Assembly: GCF_003987555.1 (NCBI RefSeq)
Contig: NZ_NGJW01000001.1
Coordinates: 248,001 to 312,000, forward strand
Source: Vagococcus lutrae
GTDB lineage: Bacteria; Bacillota; Bacilli; Lactobacillales; Vagococcaceae
Length of the DNA stretch: 64,000 bases
Reading direction: 5' to 3'
In this document: positions 1-7,310 of the stretch, in pieces
How the letters are laid out: every line of letters starts with the position of its first letter
Position numbering within the stretch: position 1 is the stretch's first letter
The notes under the pieces: generated by a model
Databases searched by the model: none
What the model was told of the DNA's origin: nothing
What the model saw: the letters and a program-made list of their open reading frames with translations, nothing else
Translations under genes and position numbers: made by a program

Positions 1-52
1 AGCGGCCTATCGCTTAGGAGGCGATTGCTCTATCCGACTGAGCTACGAGAGC
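1..52 (-). tRNA. tRNA-Arg (anticodon CCT), 3' end cut by the window edge
   Basis: Read on the minus strand, the 5' acceptor strand GCTCTCG (52 to 46) is followed by TA, a D-arm GCTC...GAGC, and an anticodon stem ATCGC/GCGAT enclosing the loop CTCCTAA. The anticodon is therefore CCT, reading AGG (Arg). The variable loop and the start of the T-arm are visible; the rest lies outside the window. It sits downstream of the PTS-associated gene block on the same strand. Confidence 0.9.
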
Positions 53-120
53 AGCTACTAGATGATTGTATCGAATTTCTTTTCGTACTGTCAAGCCTAC
101 TTTTCATCTGTACTGCTTTC

Positions 121-534
121 TTAATAGCCTTCTTCCATCATCTCAAGCATTTTTTTGAAACGTCGTTTACGAAAATAACCAAGTAAGATACCGACTGCCA
201 TATCATTTAGCTTTTGCATAAAGCCATAGGATGTCATCGACTCACGATATGTTACTTGACACGTGGTCTCTGTTAACGGCTCGATATCATATTGCACGAC
301 AAACTGATTTTTCGTTGTCGAGGTGGTAAAATGATAGGCTCTATTTTCTTCTGCTTTATCAATTTTAATTTTCGCACGGTTATTTTTGCCAAAGTCTTTA
401 ATATACTCATATTGATCTAGACGTTGACGCGGCACCGTTTTTCCAGTGTTTTGGCGAATATCATGAATAACAGAATCCATTATTTGTTTATATATATATT
501 CTGCTGGAACTTTCATCTGACGTGTGATTTCCAT
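121..534 (-). CDS. DUF3284 domain protein
   Basis: A 137-aa soluble protein that fits the DUF3284 family, small proteins often encoded beside lactose/cellobiose-type PTS genes. The pattern is an amphipathic N-terminal part, alternating beta strands (about residues 65-105) and a basic C-terminal helix with an RKRRFKK stretch. No catalytic motif or signal peptide is visible. It is the last protein gene of the minus-strand block that carries EIIB-EIIA-EIIC, so a role linked to that PTS is likely from context, but its biochemical function is unknown. The family call is from recall of the family pattern. Confidence 0.75.
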   Translation of the reverse strand: MEITRQMKVPAEYIYKQIMDSVIHDIRQNTGKTVPRQRLDQYEYIKDFGKNNRAKIKIDKAEENRAYHFTTSTTKNQFVVQYDIEPLTETTCQVTYRESMTSYGFMQKLNDMAVGILLGYFRKRRFKKMLEMMEEGY

Positions 535-549
535 CGTTTATCCCTCACT

Positions 550-729
550 TTATTCTTTCTTTCCTTTTTTTTCATCTTGCTTTGCTTTATAAACTAACGC
601 CGCTCCGACAACGATGAAAAAAATACCGGTCACCATTGATAATAAATTATACTGAAGAGTCGTCCGGTTTACACTGAACATAAAAATTAACAAGCCGATA
701 CTTATGAAGAATAGTCCATTTTTGGTCAT
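550..729 (-). CDS. Small two-helix membrane protein (59 aa)
   Basis: A 59-aa reading frame starting ATG at 729 (MTKNGLFFIS...), with an AGGATGAGG ribosome binding site just upstream, and ending in a charged Lys-rich tail (KKGKKE). Two hydrophobic segments, about residues 5-19 and 30-47, predict a small hairpin membrane protein with both ends inside. It lies between the 74-aa protein and the DUF3284 protein with short gaps, so it probably shares their transcript. I do not recognise the family. Confidence 0.6.
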   Translation of the reverse strand: MTKNGLFFISIGLLIFMFSVNRTTLQYNLLSMVTGIFFIVVGAALVYKAKQDEKKGKKE

Positions 730-747
730 CTTACCTCATCCTTTTCT

Positions 748-972
748 TTATTTTGCTGCTTCAGCTTGCAAGTATAACACACTACCCCATGGTTGTGCTT
801 TTATCGCGTCTTTGGCTATTTTAGCGGCACGGTCTAAATCACTCGCATTTGTTTCAAAATACAGTTTAATCCCTTTTTTCTCTTTAAATGAGAAGGTCAT
901 GTCTTCTTGGTTTAAGCTGTTTAATAGTTCAATAATATTATCGTGTTGCATCGCTACGTTAATGACAATCAT
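748..972 (-). CDS. Small uncharacterised PTS-linked protein (74 aa)
   Basis: A 74-aa soluble protein with a good ribosome binding site (AAAGGAG, about 8 bases before the ATG). Short beta strands at the start and around residues 34-40 flank helical parts, so a small alpha/beta fold is likely. It follows the EIIC gene after a hairpin at 994-1025, so its expression may depend on read-through of that structure. No cysteine, no signal peptide and no recognisable catalytic motif. The function is unknown. Confidence 0.65.
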   Translation of the reverse strand: MIVINVAMQHDNIIELLNSLNQEDMTFSFKEKKGIKLYFETNASDLDRAAKIAKDAIKAQPWGSVLYLQAEAAK

Positions 973-993
973 GTTTTTCTCTCCTTTAAATAA

Positions 994-1025
994 GAAAGGT
1001 TACTGAAGAGACTTCAGCAACCTTC
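994..1025 (-). terminator. Hairpin after the EIIC gene (weak or partial terminator)
   Basis: Arms GAAAGGTTACTGAAG and CTTCAGCAACCTTC pair with one mismatch over about 14 bp. On the minus strand it lies 10 bases after the EIIC stop and is followed by TTATTT, and the next small gene's ribosome binding site comes directly after. It may reduce, rather than stop, transcription into the small genes. Confidence 0.6.
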
Positions 1026-1034
1026 TTTTTTGTT

Positions 1035-2504
1035 TTATTCTTCTGGTTGCATCTTGTTGGCTGCAATAACAAATGGTGCCCAGATTAAGAATGTCGCAAT
1101 CATCGCTACAAGTGAAACGATTGGCGCACGCCAGTCAGCACCTGTTGCTAAGAATGGTAATAATAGTGGTGGAACTACCCATGTCACGGCTTGTGATACA
1201 GGGGCAACTAACCCAGCAGAGGTTGCTAAGTAACCGATAGCTGTTGAAACAACTGGAGCTAATAGGAATGGAATAAACATAATCGCATTTAATACGATTG
1301 GTAAACCAAACATAATTGGTTCGTTAATGTTGAATATACCAGGTCCTAAAGCTAATTTACCGATAGTTAAGTAGTCGGCACGTTTAGAGAAGATTAAAAT
1401 AGCAAGGATAAGGGTAATTGTACCACCTGATCCACCAAACATTGTGAAGGCGTCAAATGAACCACGTACCCACATAAATGCTTTGCCATCTTCAATCGCT
1501 GCTAAAACAGCCTCTGTACCTGTTTTACCTGCATAACCTTTTTGGAAAATATCAATGTTAATTAATTGAGCTTGTCCAAAGACACCTTCTAAGATTGGTG
1601 CCATAACGTTTGTTCCGTGAATTCCGAAGAACCAGAACAATTGAATCATTAATTGAATTAGGATAACTGCTCCTAGACCTTGAGAGACACCCATTAATGG
1701 TTTCGCAATGGTTTCTTGCACCCAATCAATAAATAATTGGCCGTCCATTAAGTTTGTAAAGAAGTAGTTGAAGATAGCGATAATGTACAATGAAGCTGTT
1801 GCTGGAATAATCGCAGCGAAAGCTTTAGATACAGCTGGTGGCACGCTATCTGGTAATTTAATTGTAATATTTTTTTGCATTAATTTAGCAAAGATAATCA
1901 CTGAGACAAAACCTAAAATCATTGCAGTAAAGAACGCGTTACCATTCAAGTGGTCAAGTTTTAACCAACCCCATGAATTGTTTGTAATCGTTGTAAAGAC
2001 CGTCTCAACTTTTGTTACAGGGTCTGTGACAGTCGTTTCACCAATAACTGAACCAGCATTTGCTAAAACGTCTAATGCTTTTTTGTTTAATTCACCTTGT
2101 TCTACTTGTACAGCTGCAGGAGCAGAAAATGCGATACCTTGAATAAGTGCTGCTAATGAAACGATACCTCCTGCTAAGTCGTTAACGCCGTAAGCTCGCG
2201 CTAAGTTAAATCCAAATGAAAAGGCAAAAATCAAACCGGCAACTGCGATGGTACCATTCCAAACGAAACCATTAATTCCAATAATTTGGCTGATAACGGG
2301 AATAGAACCTGGGTCATATCCTTCAATAAATTGTCCTGGTAAATCACGAATAATCGCATTGATCATAACGGCGATTGACCCGGCCATTGTAGCAGGCATG
2401 GTTCCGATAAAGGCATCACGCAACGCTACTAAGTGCTTTTCTCCACCAATTTTAGCGGCAATCGGTAGAATGTACTTCTCTAACCATGAAGTTAAAGCAT
2501 TCAT
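1035..2504 (-). CDS. PTS system, lactose/cellobiose family, EIIC (permease)
   Basis: A 489-aa polytopic membrane protein that forms the sugar channel of a beta-glucoside/cellobiose-type PTS. The N-terminus resembles CelB-type EIIC. Conserved motifs are WFFGIHG in the middle and FNINEPIMFGLPIV toward the C-terminus, the substrate-binding NEP loop. It is longer than the usual 420-450 residues because of a polar insert at about residues 132-175 between membrane segments. It starts with ATG at 2504 behind AGGAGGAG. It follows the EIIA gene after an 89-base gap containing three inverted repeats. No phospho-glycosidase is encoded nearby, so the exact sugar cannot be read from context. Confidence 0.92.
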   Translation of the reverse strand: MNALTSWLEKYILPIAAKIGGEKHLVALRDAFIGTMPATMAGSIAVMINAIIRDLPGQFIEGYDPGSIPVISQIIGINGFVWNGTIAVAGLIFAFSFGFNLARAYGVNDLAGGIVSLAALIQGIAFSAPAAVQVEQGELNKKALDVLANAGSVIGETTVTDPVTKVETVFTTITNNSWGWLKLDHLNGNAFFTAMILGFVSVIIFAKLMQKNITIKLPDSVPPAVSKAFAAIIPATASLYIIAIFNYFFTNLMDGQLFIDWVQETIAKPLMGVSQGLGAVILIQLMIQLFWFFGIHGTNVMAPILEGVFGQAQLINIDIFQKGYAGKTGTEAVLAAIEDGKAFMWVRGSFDAFTMFGGSGGTITLILAILIFSKRADYLTIGKLALGPGIFNINEPIMFGLPIVLNAIMFIPFLLAPVVSTAIGYLATSAGLVAPVSQAVTWVVPPLLLPFLATGADWRAPIVSLVAMIATFLIWAPFVIAANKMQPEE

Positions 2505-2531
2505 GTAAAACTCCTCCTATTAAAATTTATT

Positions 2532-2611
2532 TATCAATTAAAAAATTAATTGATACCAAAGGGAATCCTGAACAAGTCAGGCGTGAAATAGCACTATTTT
2601 GCTATTTCACG
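2532..2611. repeat. Three consecutive perfect inverted repeats between EIIA and EIIC
   Basis: In 80 bases there are three dyads: 2532-2541/2546-2555 (10-bp arms TATCAATTAA), 2567-2571/2577-2581 (5-bp arms CCTGA), and 2582-2592/2601-2611 (11-bp arms CGTGAAATAGC). The last one includes the final codons and stop of the EIIA gene. None is followed by a clear T-run on the minus strand, so they look like intercistronic processing or stability hairpins rather than terminators. Confidence 0.7.
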
Positions 2612-2908
2612 ATGTAAATCGATAATTTCTTTTGCCAAATCTGTAAAGGCAATGGCTGTCATTAGGTGGTCTTGACTATGAACAGTTAAAAGCGTTACTG
2701 TCATATGTTCACCTTGTGCTTCTTTTGTTAATAATCCTGTTTGAGAATGATGCGCTTCGACTAAAGAGGCTTCCGCACTTTTTATTTTTTCATCAGCTTC
2801 ATCAAAGTTTCCGGCTTTCGCTGCTTGGATGGCTTCCATCGCATCACTTTTTGCGTTACCAGCATTGACGATTAATCCCATGATGGATTCTAAATTTTGT
2901 TCTTCCAT
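2594..2908 (-). CDS. PTS system, lactose/cellobiose family, EIIA
   Basis: A 104-aa all-helical phosphocarrier, the usual length for the Lac-family EIIA trimer. The phosphorylated histidine is in the motif LTVHSQDHLMTA (His77), with the acidic residues for the structural metal nearby. It accepts phosphate from HPr-His15P and passes it to EIIB encoded just upstream. Start ATG at 2908 follows a plain AT-rich gap of about 34 bases from EIIB. It belongs to the EIIB-EIIA-EIIC operon and acts in the cytoplasm at the membrane. Confidence 0.93.
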   Translation of the reverse strand: MEEQNLESIMGLIVNAGNAKSDAMEAIQAAKAGNFDEADEKIKSAEASLVEAHHSQTGLLTKEAQGEHMTVTLLTVHSQDHLMTAIAFTDLAKEIIDLHREIAK

Positions 2909-2942
2909 CTTACTACCTCATTTCTTTCACGTTCGTGGAGTT

Positions 2943-3263
2943 TTACTCTCCCATAAGTTTTAAAGCTTGGTCTAATACGTTTTCACCATTCATCATGCCA
3001 TAATCTTTCATATCGATGACATCTAAAGGAATGTTCATAGGAGCTAACTTACCTTCAAATTGAGCTTTCATGAAACGTACTTGTGGGCCTAATAATAAAA
3101 CGTTCACGTCTTTTTCTGCTAGATTATTATCCGCATCTGAAGCTGATACTGCAAAAATATCTGCATCTAATCCTCTTGCTTCGGCTGCTTTTTCCATTTT
3201 TGTAACCAACAAACTTGTGCTCATTCCTGCTGAACATACTAACATAATTGTTTTCTTTGACAT
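2943..3263 (-). CDS. PTS system, lactose/cellobiose family, EIIB
   Basis: A 106-aa EIIB of the Lac/Chb family, beginning MSKKTIMLVCSAGMST. Cys10 in the loop after the first beta strand is the phosphorylation site, which receives phosphate from EIIA and transfers it to the sugar bound by EIIC. The frame is open further upstream, but the ATG at 3263 is preceded by AGAGGAG and gives the family's normal N-terminus. It is the first gene of the PTS operon, about 40 bases downstream of a perfect sigma-54 type promoter, so expression should need RpoN and the LevR-type activator encoded next door. Confidence 0.94.
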   Translation of the reverse strand: MSKKTIMLVCSAGMSTSLLVTKMEKAAEARGLDADIFAVSASDADNNLAEKDVNVLLLGPQVRFMKAQFEGKLAPMNIPLDVIDMKDYGMMNGENVLDQALKLMGE

Positions 3264-3303
3264 TTTTTTGTCTCCTCTCTTTTTTTGTTGACACTTATAT
3301 AAA

Positions 3304-3319
3304 AGCAATAACCGTGCCA
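3304..3319 (-). promoter_or_regulatory. Sigma-54 (-24/-12) promoter of the PTS operon
   Basis: The minus strand reads TGGCAC, five bases, TTGCT, an exact match to the sigma-54 consensus TGGCAC-N5-TTGC(A/T). It lies about 41 bases before the EIIB start codon and just downstream of a gene for a LevR-family AAA+ activator of sigma-54. The motif forms one arm of a 15-16 bp perfect hairpin (3305-3345). Confidence 0.9.
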
Positions 3320-3345
3320 ACTTTTCATGTTGGCACGGTTATTGT
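3305..3345 (-). terminator. Strong hairpin between the activator gene and the PTS operon
   Basis: Arms 3307-3321 and 3329-3343 are perfectly complementary over 15 bp (AATAACCGTGCCAAC), extendable by one more pair, with a 7-base loop. On the minus strand it follows the activator stop codon by about 65 bases and is trailed by CTTTTATAT, so it can act as an intrinsic terminator. One arm is also the sigma-54 promoter. Confidence 0.7.
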
Positions 3346-3348
3346 TAT

Positions 3349-3404
3349 AACACGGTTTGTGTTGATATTTTTATGTTACACACTGGATTGCACAGTTTAC
3401 ACAC
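3349..3404. promoter_or_regulatory. Candidate enhancer (activator) sites upstream of the sigma-54 promoter
   Basis: Two direct copies of TTACACAC begin at 3376 and 3397, exactly 21 bp or two helical turns apart, and a dyad AACAC...GTGTT spans 3349-3363. They lie roughly 30-100 bp upstream of the -24 element on the transcribed strand, where LevR-type activators bind. The functional assignment is inference. Confidence 0.5.
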
Positions 3405-3410
3405 AGTTAT

Positions 3411-6086
3411 TTAATAAGATTGTTTTATCTTATTTTCGATAAACATTTGCGCAACATAAGCAATTTCACTTTCTGGTATTTCAAGGTGATAACGCTTTTC
3501 AACAGGCATTAAATTAGACTGGACCGCATTGTATGCAATCAAATGTTTACGTTTAAAACGTTCCAAGTCGTCAAAATCACGTTTTTTTACGCCTGTATTT
3601 AGAGCTTCCACCAGAAAGGCTAAGTGAATAAGGATGGCCGCATCAATACCTGGTTCAACAATCACTTGCATGTCTGATTGAATTTGATGAATTTGATGTT
3701 GCAAGAGTAATAATAATTCTGAAACAGACTCAATCGTTGTCATCGTCCCTTCTAACGAAGCAATAATTTGACCGATCGATAATTCATTGGCTGCCAAGCG
3801 TTTTAATTCATTGAGCTTATCGTTGTTAAAAATATCAAACGCTGAAAAGAACGGGATATTTTGATACTCGATATCTACAGTTCCAACAATCGCTTTAATA
3901 TCATATTGTTCCATTAACCGATCGATATGCTTTTTAAACGCCTCTTTTTCTAAGAATTGCATTTGAATGATTTCTACTTCATCCGTATTGACCACTGGTT
4001 GAATGCGTTCATATAATTTTGTGGCGACCCCTTCTCCCGTAAAACATGTCACAATCACAGCTTTATCGCGTTGTTTTTCCGGTCGAAACTGTGTCCGCAC
4101 GATATTTTCAAATGACATCTGAACATTTTGATAAATATCTTCTAACGATCTACCAATGCTGGCCATTCGCACGGCCTCTAAGACTATCATGGTACTTACC
4201 ATAGAAATCGCTTTAGTGCGAACGCCCGTTTCTTCATAAATCATATTCCCAAATGTATTTAAAGACCCCATATCTGTTAATAACAACATTCCACTCGCCA
4301 TTTGCTCTTTATGGTCAATGACATAGTTTTTTACTTGTTCATACATGTGCTGAACTTCCATTGTTAAAGGCATATTAAAAGCTGTTCCCGTCGTAGTACC
4401 TAATAATTCTTGAACGGCTTCTAACATACTGGAGGCCGTTGATTTTCCGTGCATGAGTAATACAATGGCCACTTGATTGTCTTGCGTTTCTTGTGGCTCA
4501 ACTGTGTCAATCGCTAGAAACATGGTGATAAATCCGATTTCATCAAAAGGAATTTCAATCTCGTATGCTTCTTCAATCATTGCCGAAAGGTCGATTGCCA
4601 CCTTAAACTCTTTTTTATAATGAATCCGAATATCGTTTAAGTTTGGATGGATGATACTTCGATTGTCTTTAATCCGTTCGAGCGTCCCTTGTAAATGCAA
4701 AGCAAAAGTAAAACGTGCTTTTTCATGATAGGAACGGTCAAGACGTTCTTCAGCGACATCGTATAGACGGTTTGTCAATTCCCACACGTCCGCTTCAATT
4801 AAATCTTGATGTATGTTACTACGCGCTAGCTCATCGACATAGGCTTCAAAGTACTGATCGACATTGGCTTCAATATAAGACTCCAAATCCAGTGTTTCCA
4901 GTTCTTGTTGGGTCAAAGTTGACACTTTTTCTTCTATTGTACTGTATACACTCATATCTCTTGCAGGGTCGAGTGACCAAACCACTTCATTCGTTCCCGG
5001 CTCAAAAGTTAAATAATGACTATTCTTATCAACAAAACGATCGATACGTTCTGGCATTTCTTTAATCTTTAATAATCCTTTTTGGACTTGTAAGGGTAAG
5101 TCTTTTTGATGAATGGTCAAATAGTCCTCTTGATGCGTGCGATAGTTTAAAAAAGCTTTCGCACAGACTAGTTTTAAATCTCGTTTAACTTGTCCGATAT
5201 TCCCTTCAGCATGGTAAAGCATGAACGCTAAAATAGCTTCTCGCTCGACGATAATCTTTTGCTGTAAACGGTCGGCTTCTTGTTTAATAAAAAGTGTGAC
5301 GATTTCGTATCGTTCATCAATCGAACGCTCACGTAATGGTGGTAAAGTAATAGACATAGGGATACGACGATTAAACGTCGTCAAAAACATATCCGAGTTC
5401 TCAGTCGTTGCACCGATAATCTGGACGGATGCCTCGTGGACTTTGGCACTTTCTCCTAGCGGCCGATATTCGCCCTTGTCAATAAAAGTAAATAACATCT
5501 CCTGACCCTCAGGTGGCAAGCGATGGATCTCATCTAAGAAGAGAATCCCTCCATGCGCTTCAGCCAACAGCCCTTGACGATCCTCATTAGCACCGGTATA
5601 GGCTCCTTTTTTTACACCAAATATATGAGCGAATAATAATTGTGGATTCTGAGCATAGTCGGCACAGTTAAAGGAAACAAACGGTGCGTCATCCTGAATA
5701 CTTTCGGAGCTGACTGCAAAACGATACATACATTCGGCAAACAGCGATTTACCTGTCCCTGTTTCACCAAAAACTATCGTATGCAAGCCTTTCGGTGGAT
5801 ACAAAATCGCCGCTTTCGCTTGCTGAATACTGACACTTAACGACTCATTAGCTCCGACTAAATTATCAAAAGTTATATCAAATTGTTCTGTTTTCGTTTT
5901 TTCTGTCACAGTAAAAACAACCGGGCGTCCTTGCGAGCGAGCAACCCGTTGTTCTTTGACCAGTTCATTTAAATAGCGGCTAACATTACTGCGTTCTAAA
6001 CCCATAGCATCGGCGATATCATTGGCTGTCCCTCCGTTTGCCATAGTAGCAAGCGTGCGGAATATTTGTTCTTTTCGATTCGACAT
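3411..6086 (-). CDS. LevR/CelR-family sigma-54-dependent transcriptional activator
   Basis: An 891-aa regulator with the LevR layout. An N-terminal winged helix (about 1-60) is followed by an AAA+ domain with Walker A GETGTGKS (107-114), the sigma-54 contact loop GAYTGA (161-166, a variant of GAFTGA) and Walker B ILFLDE (181-186). Then come PRD1, an EIIA-Man-like domain with LLMHGKS, an EIIB-Gat-like domain with VTCFTGEG, and a C-terminal PRD2. PTS-dependent phosphorylation of the PRD/EIIA histidines is known to tune such proteins. Its gene lies directly upstream of a PTS operon with a perfect sigma-54 promoter, so that operon is its evident target. Confidence 0.94.
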   Translation of the reverse strand: MSNRKEQIFRTLATMANGGTANDIADAMGLERSNVSRYLNELVKEQRVARSQGRPVVFTVTEKTKTEQFDITFDNLVGANESLSVSIQQAKAAILYPPKGLHTIVFGETGTGKSLFAECMYRFAVSSESIQDDAPFVSFNCADYAQNPQLLFAHIFGVKKGAYTGANEDRQGLLAEAHGGILFLDEIHRLPPEGQEMLFTFIDKGEYRPLGESAKVHEASVQIIGATTENSDMFLTTFNRRIPMSITLPPLRERSIDERYEIVTLFIKQEADRLQQKIIVEREAILAFMLYHAEGNIGQVKRDLKLVCAKAFLNYRTHQEDYLTIHQKDLPLQVQKGLLKIKEMPERIDRFVDKNSHYLTFEPGTNEVVWSLDPARDMSVYSTIEEKVSTLTQQELETLDLESYIEANVDQYFEAYVDELARSNIHQDLIEADVWELTNRLYDVAEERLDRSYHEKARFTFALHLQGTLERIKDNRSIIHPNLNDIRIHYKKEFKVAIDLSAMIEEAYEIEIPFDEIGFITMFLAIDTVEPQETQDNQVAIVLLMHGKSTASSMLEAVQELLGTTTGTAFNMPLTMEVQHMYEQVKNYVIDHKEQMASGMLLLTDMGSLNTFGNMIYEETGVRTKAISMVSTMIVLEAVRMASIGRSLEDIYQNVQMSFENIVRTQFRPEKQRDKAVIVTCFTGEGVATKLYERIQPVVNTDEVEIIQMQFLEKEAFKKHIDRLMEQYDIKAIVGTVDIEYQNIPFFSAFDIFNNDKLNELKRLAANELSIGQIIASLEGTMTTIESVSELLLLLQHQIHQIQSDMQVIVEPGIDAAILIHLAFLVEALNTGVKKRDFDDLERFKRKHLIAYNAVQSNLMPVEKRYHLEIPESEIAYVAQMFIENKIKQSY

Positions 6087-6112
6087 GTTATCCCTCCGAC
6101 TGACGACTCATT

Positions 6113-7300
6113 TTATCTTTTTTTACGAGTTGTACGTTTTTTCTTTTTATCTTTATTATTTTTATGGCTAACTGGCCCTTTCGGTAGACTTTCATGTAAA
6201 GCCCCACCATGTATGAAACGTTCTGCTGTCACTTGCTCCATCTCTTTCATCATGCGACGGTAGTCACGTTCCTCATGTTCACTTAAAAGCATGATTACAC
6301 GACCGTCCTGTCCCATACGACCTGTACGACCACTCCTATGCAAATAACTTTCCGCATTATAAGGCAAATCGTAATGGACGACATCTGTGACTCCCGGCAA
6401 GTCCAGTCCTCGTGCTGCCAAATCAGTTGTCAACAATAGTGACACCTTTTGCTCTCTAAACAAGCGTAAGGCACCTTCACGTTCAAACTTGGACTGGTCG
6501 GAAGCTAACGTCACATTTGGTACACCGTCAAAGGTCAATTTATCCGCAACTGCTCCTAAATCTTCGACTTTCGTAAAGAAAACTAAAACGTGTCGTTGGT
6601 CAAAATAAGCTAAGTGCTTTAAAACATCTTTTTTACGACGCGACGCTGTCTTAATATAAACGTGTTCCAATGTTCCTTGTGAGGTATCTTCCCCCGTAAC
6701 ATCTATCACCTTCATCTCACGACGAACGAGCGCTGACACAGGTTCGATAACTTTATTACCAGTAGCTGAAACAGCCACGATTTGACACTCGTGTTGGATG
6801 CGCTGTAATACATTTTTAGCCGCATTTAGTTCTGAATGGCTTATCAACTGGTCGACTTCATCTAACACCACTGCTTTTAAAAGGTGGGCTTTAATTTTTT
6901 TCTGTTGGACTAATTCCCATACACGACCGGGTGTTCCAACAATGATTTCTGGTTTTTCTTTCAAACGTTCGATTTGTCGCTTAATATTCGCCTGACCGAT
7001 TAACGTCGTCACGCGTACGTCATATTCTTTCAGCCACTCGCGCCACACTTCACTCACCTGCATGGCTAATTCTTGCGAAGGCACGAGAACTAGGACTTGC
7101 GTGCCTTCTTTTTCTTTTATTTTAGTACTTAACGGCAAAACATAACTTAATGTCTTACCCGTTCCCGTTGGTGAAATTCCAATCACTGATTGGTCTTCCA
7201 TTATTTCATCCCACATTTTCTCTTGGATTAACGTGGCTTGGGTAAAGTTATTATTTTGCCATGCGACACGTAATTTATCTGGTAGTAACTGCTCTAACAT
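6113..7300 (-). CDS. DEAD-box family ATP-dependent RNA helicase (DEVD variant)
   Basis: A 395-aa helicase core with a Lys/Arg-rich tail (KKKKRTTRKKR) that should bind RNA. Visible motifs are a Q-like region (FTQATLIQ), motif I SPTGTGKT, GG/TPGR (VGTPGR), motif II DEVD in place of DEAD, motif III SAT, and motif VI HRSGRTGR. An upstream ATG at 7318 exists, but the ATG at 7300 has the ribosome binding site AGGAG at the right distance, overlapping the upstream gene's stop. It is co-oriented and translationally close to the oxidoreductase gene. It probably acts in ribosome assembly or mRNA turnover, as related Firmicute helicases do; the exact orthologue is not certain. Confidence 0.9.
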   Translation of the reverse strand: MLEQLLPDKLRVAWQNNNFTQATLIQEKMWDEIMEDQSVIGISPTGTGKTLSYVLPLSTKIKEKEGTQVLVLVPSQELAMQVSEVWREWLKEYDVRVTTLIGQANIKRQIERLKEKPEIIVGTPGRVWELVQQKKIKAHLLKAVVLDEVDQLISHSELNAAKNVLQRIQHECQIVAVSATGNKVIEPVSALVRREMKVIDVTGEDTSQGTLEHVYIKTASRRKKDVLKHLAYFDQRHVLVFFTKVEDLGAVADKLTFDGVPNVTLASDQSKFEREGALRLFREQKVSLLLTTDLAARGLDLPGVTDVVHYDLPYNAESYLHRSGRTGRMGQDGRVIMLLSEHEERDYRRMMKEMEQVTAERFIHGGALHESLPKGPVSHKNNKDKKKKRTTRKKR

Positions 7301-7310
7301 AGTGTAACTC

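Noticed and set aside
3331-3346. Second sigma-54 promoter on the plus strand
   Set aside because: It reads TGGCAC-N5-TTGTT, lacking the nearly invariant GC of the -12 box, and no gene follows on the plus strand. It is the mirror of the hairpin.
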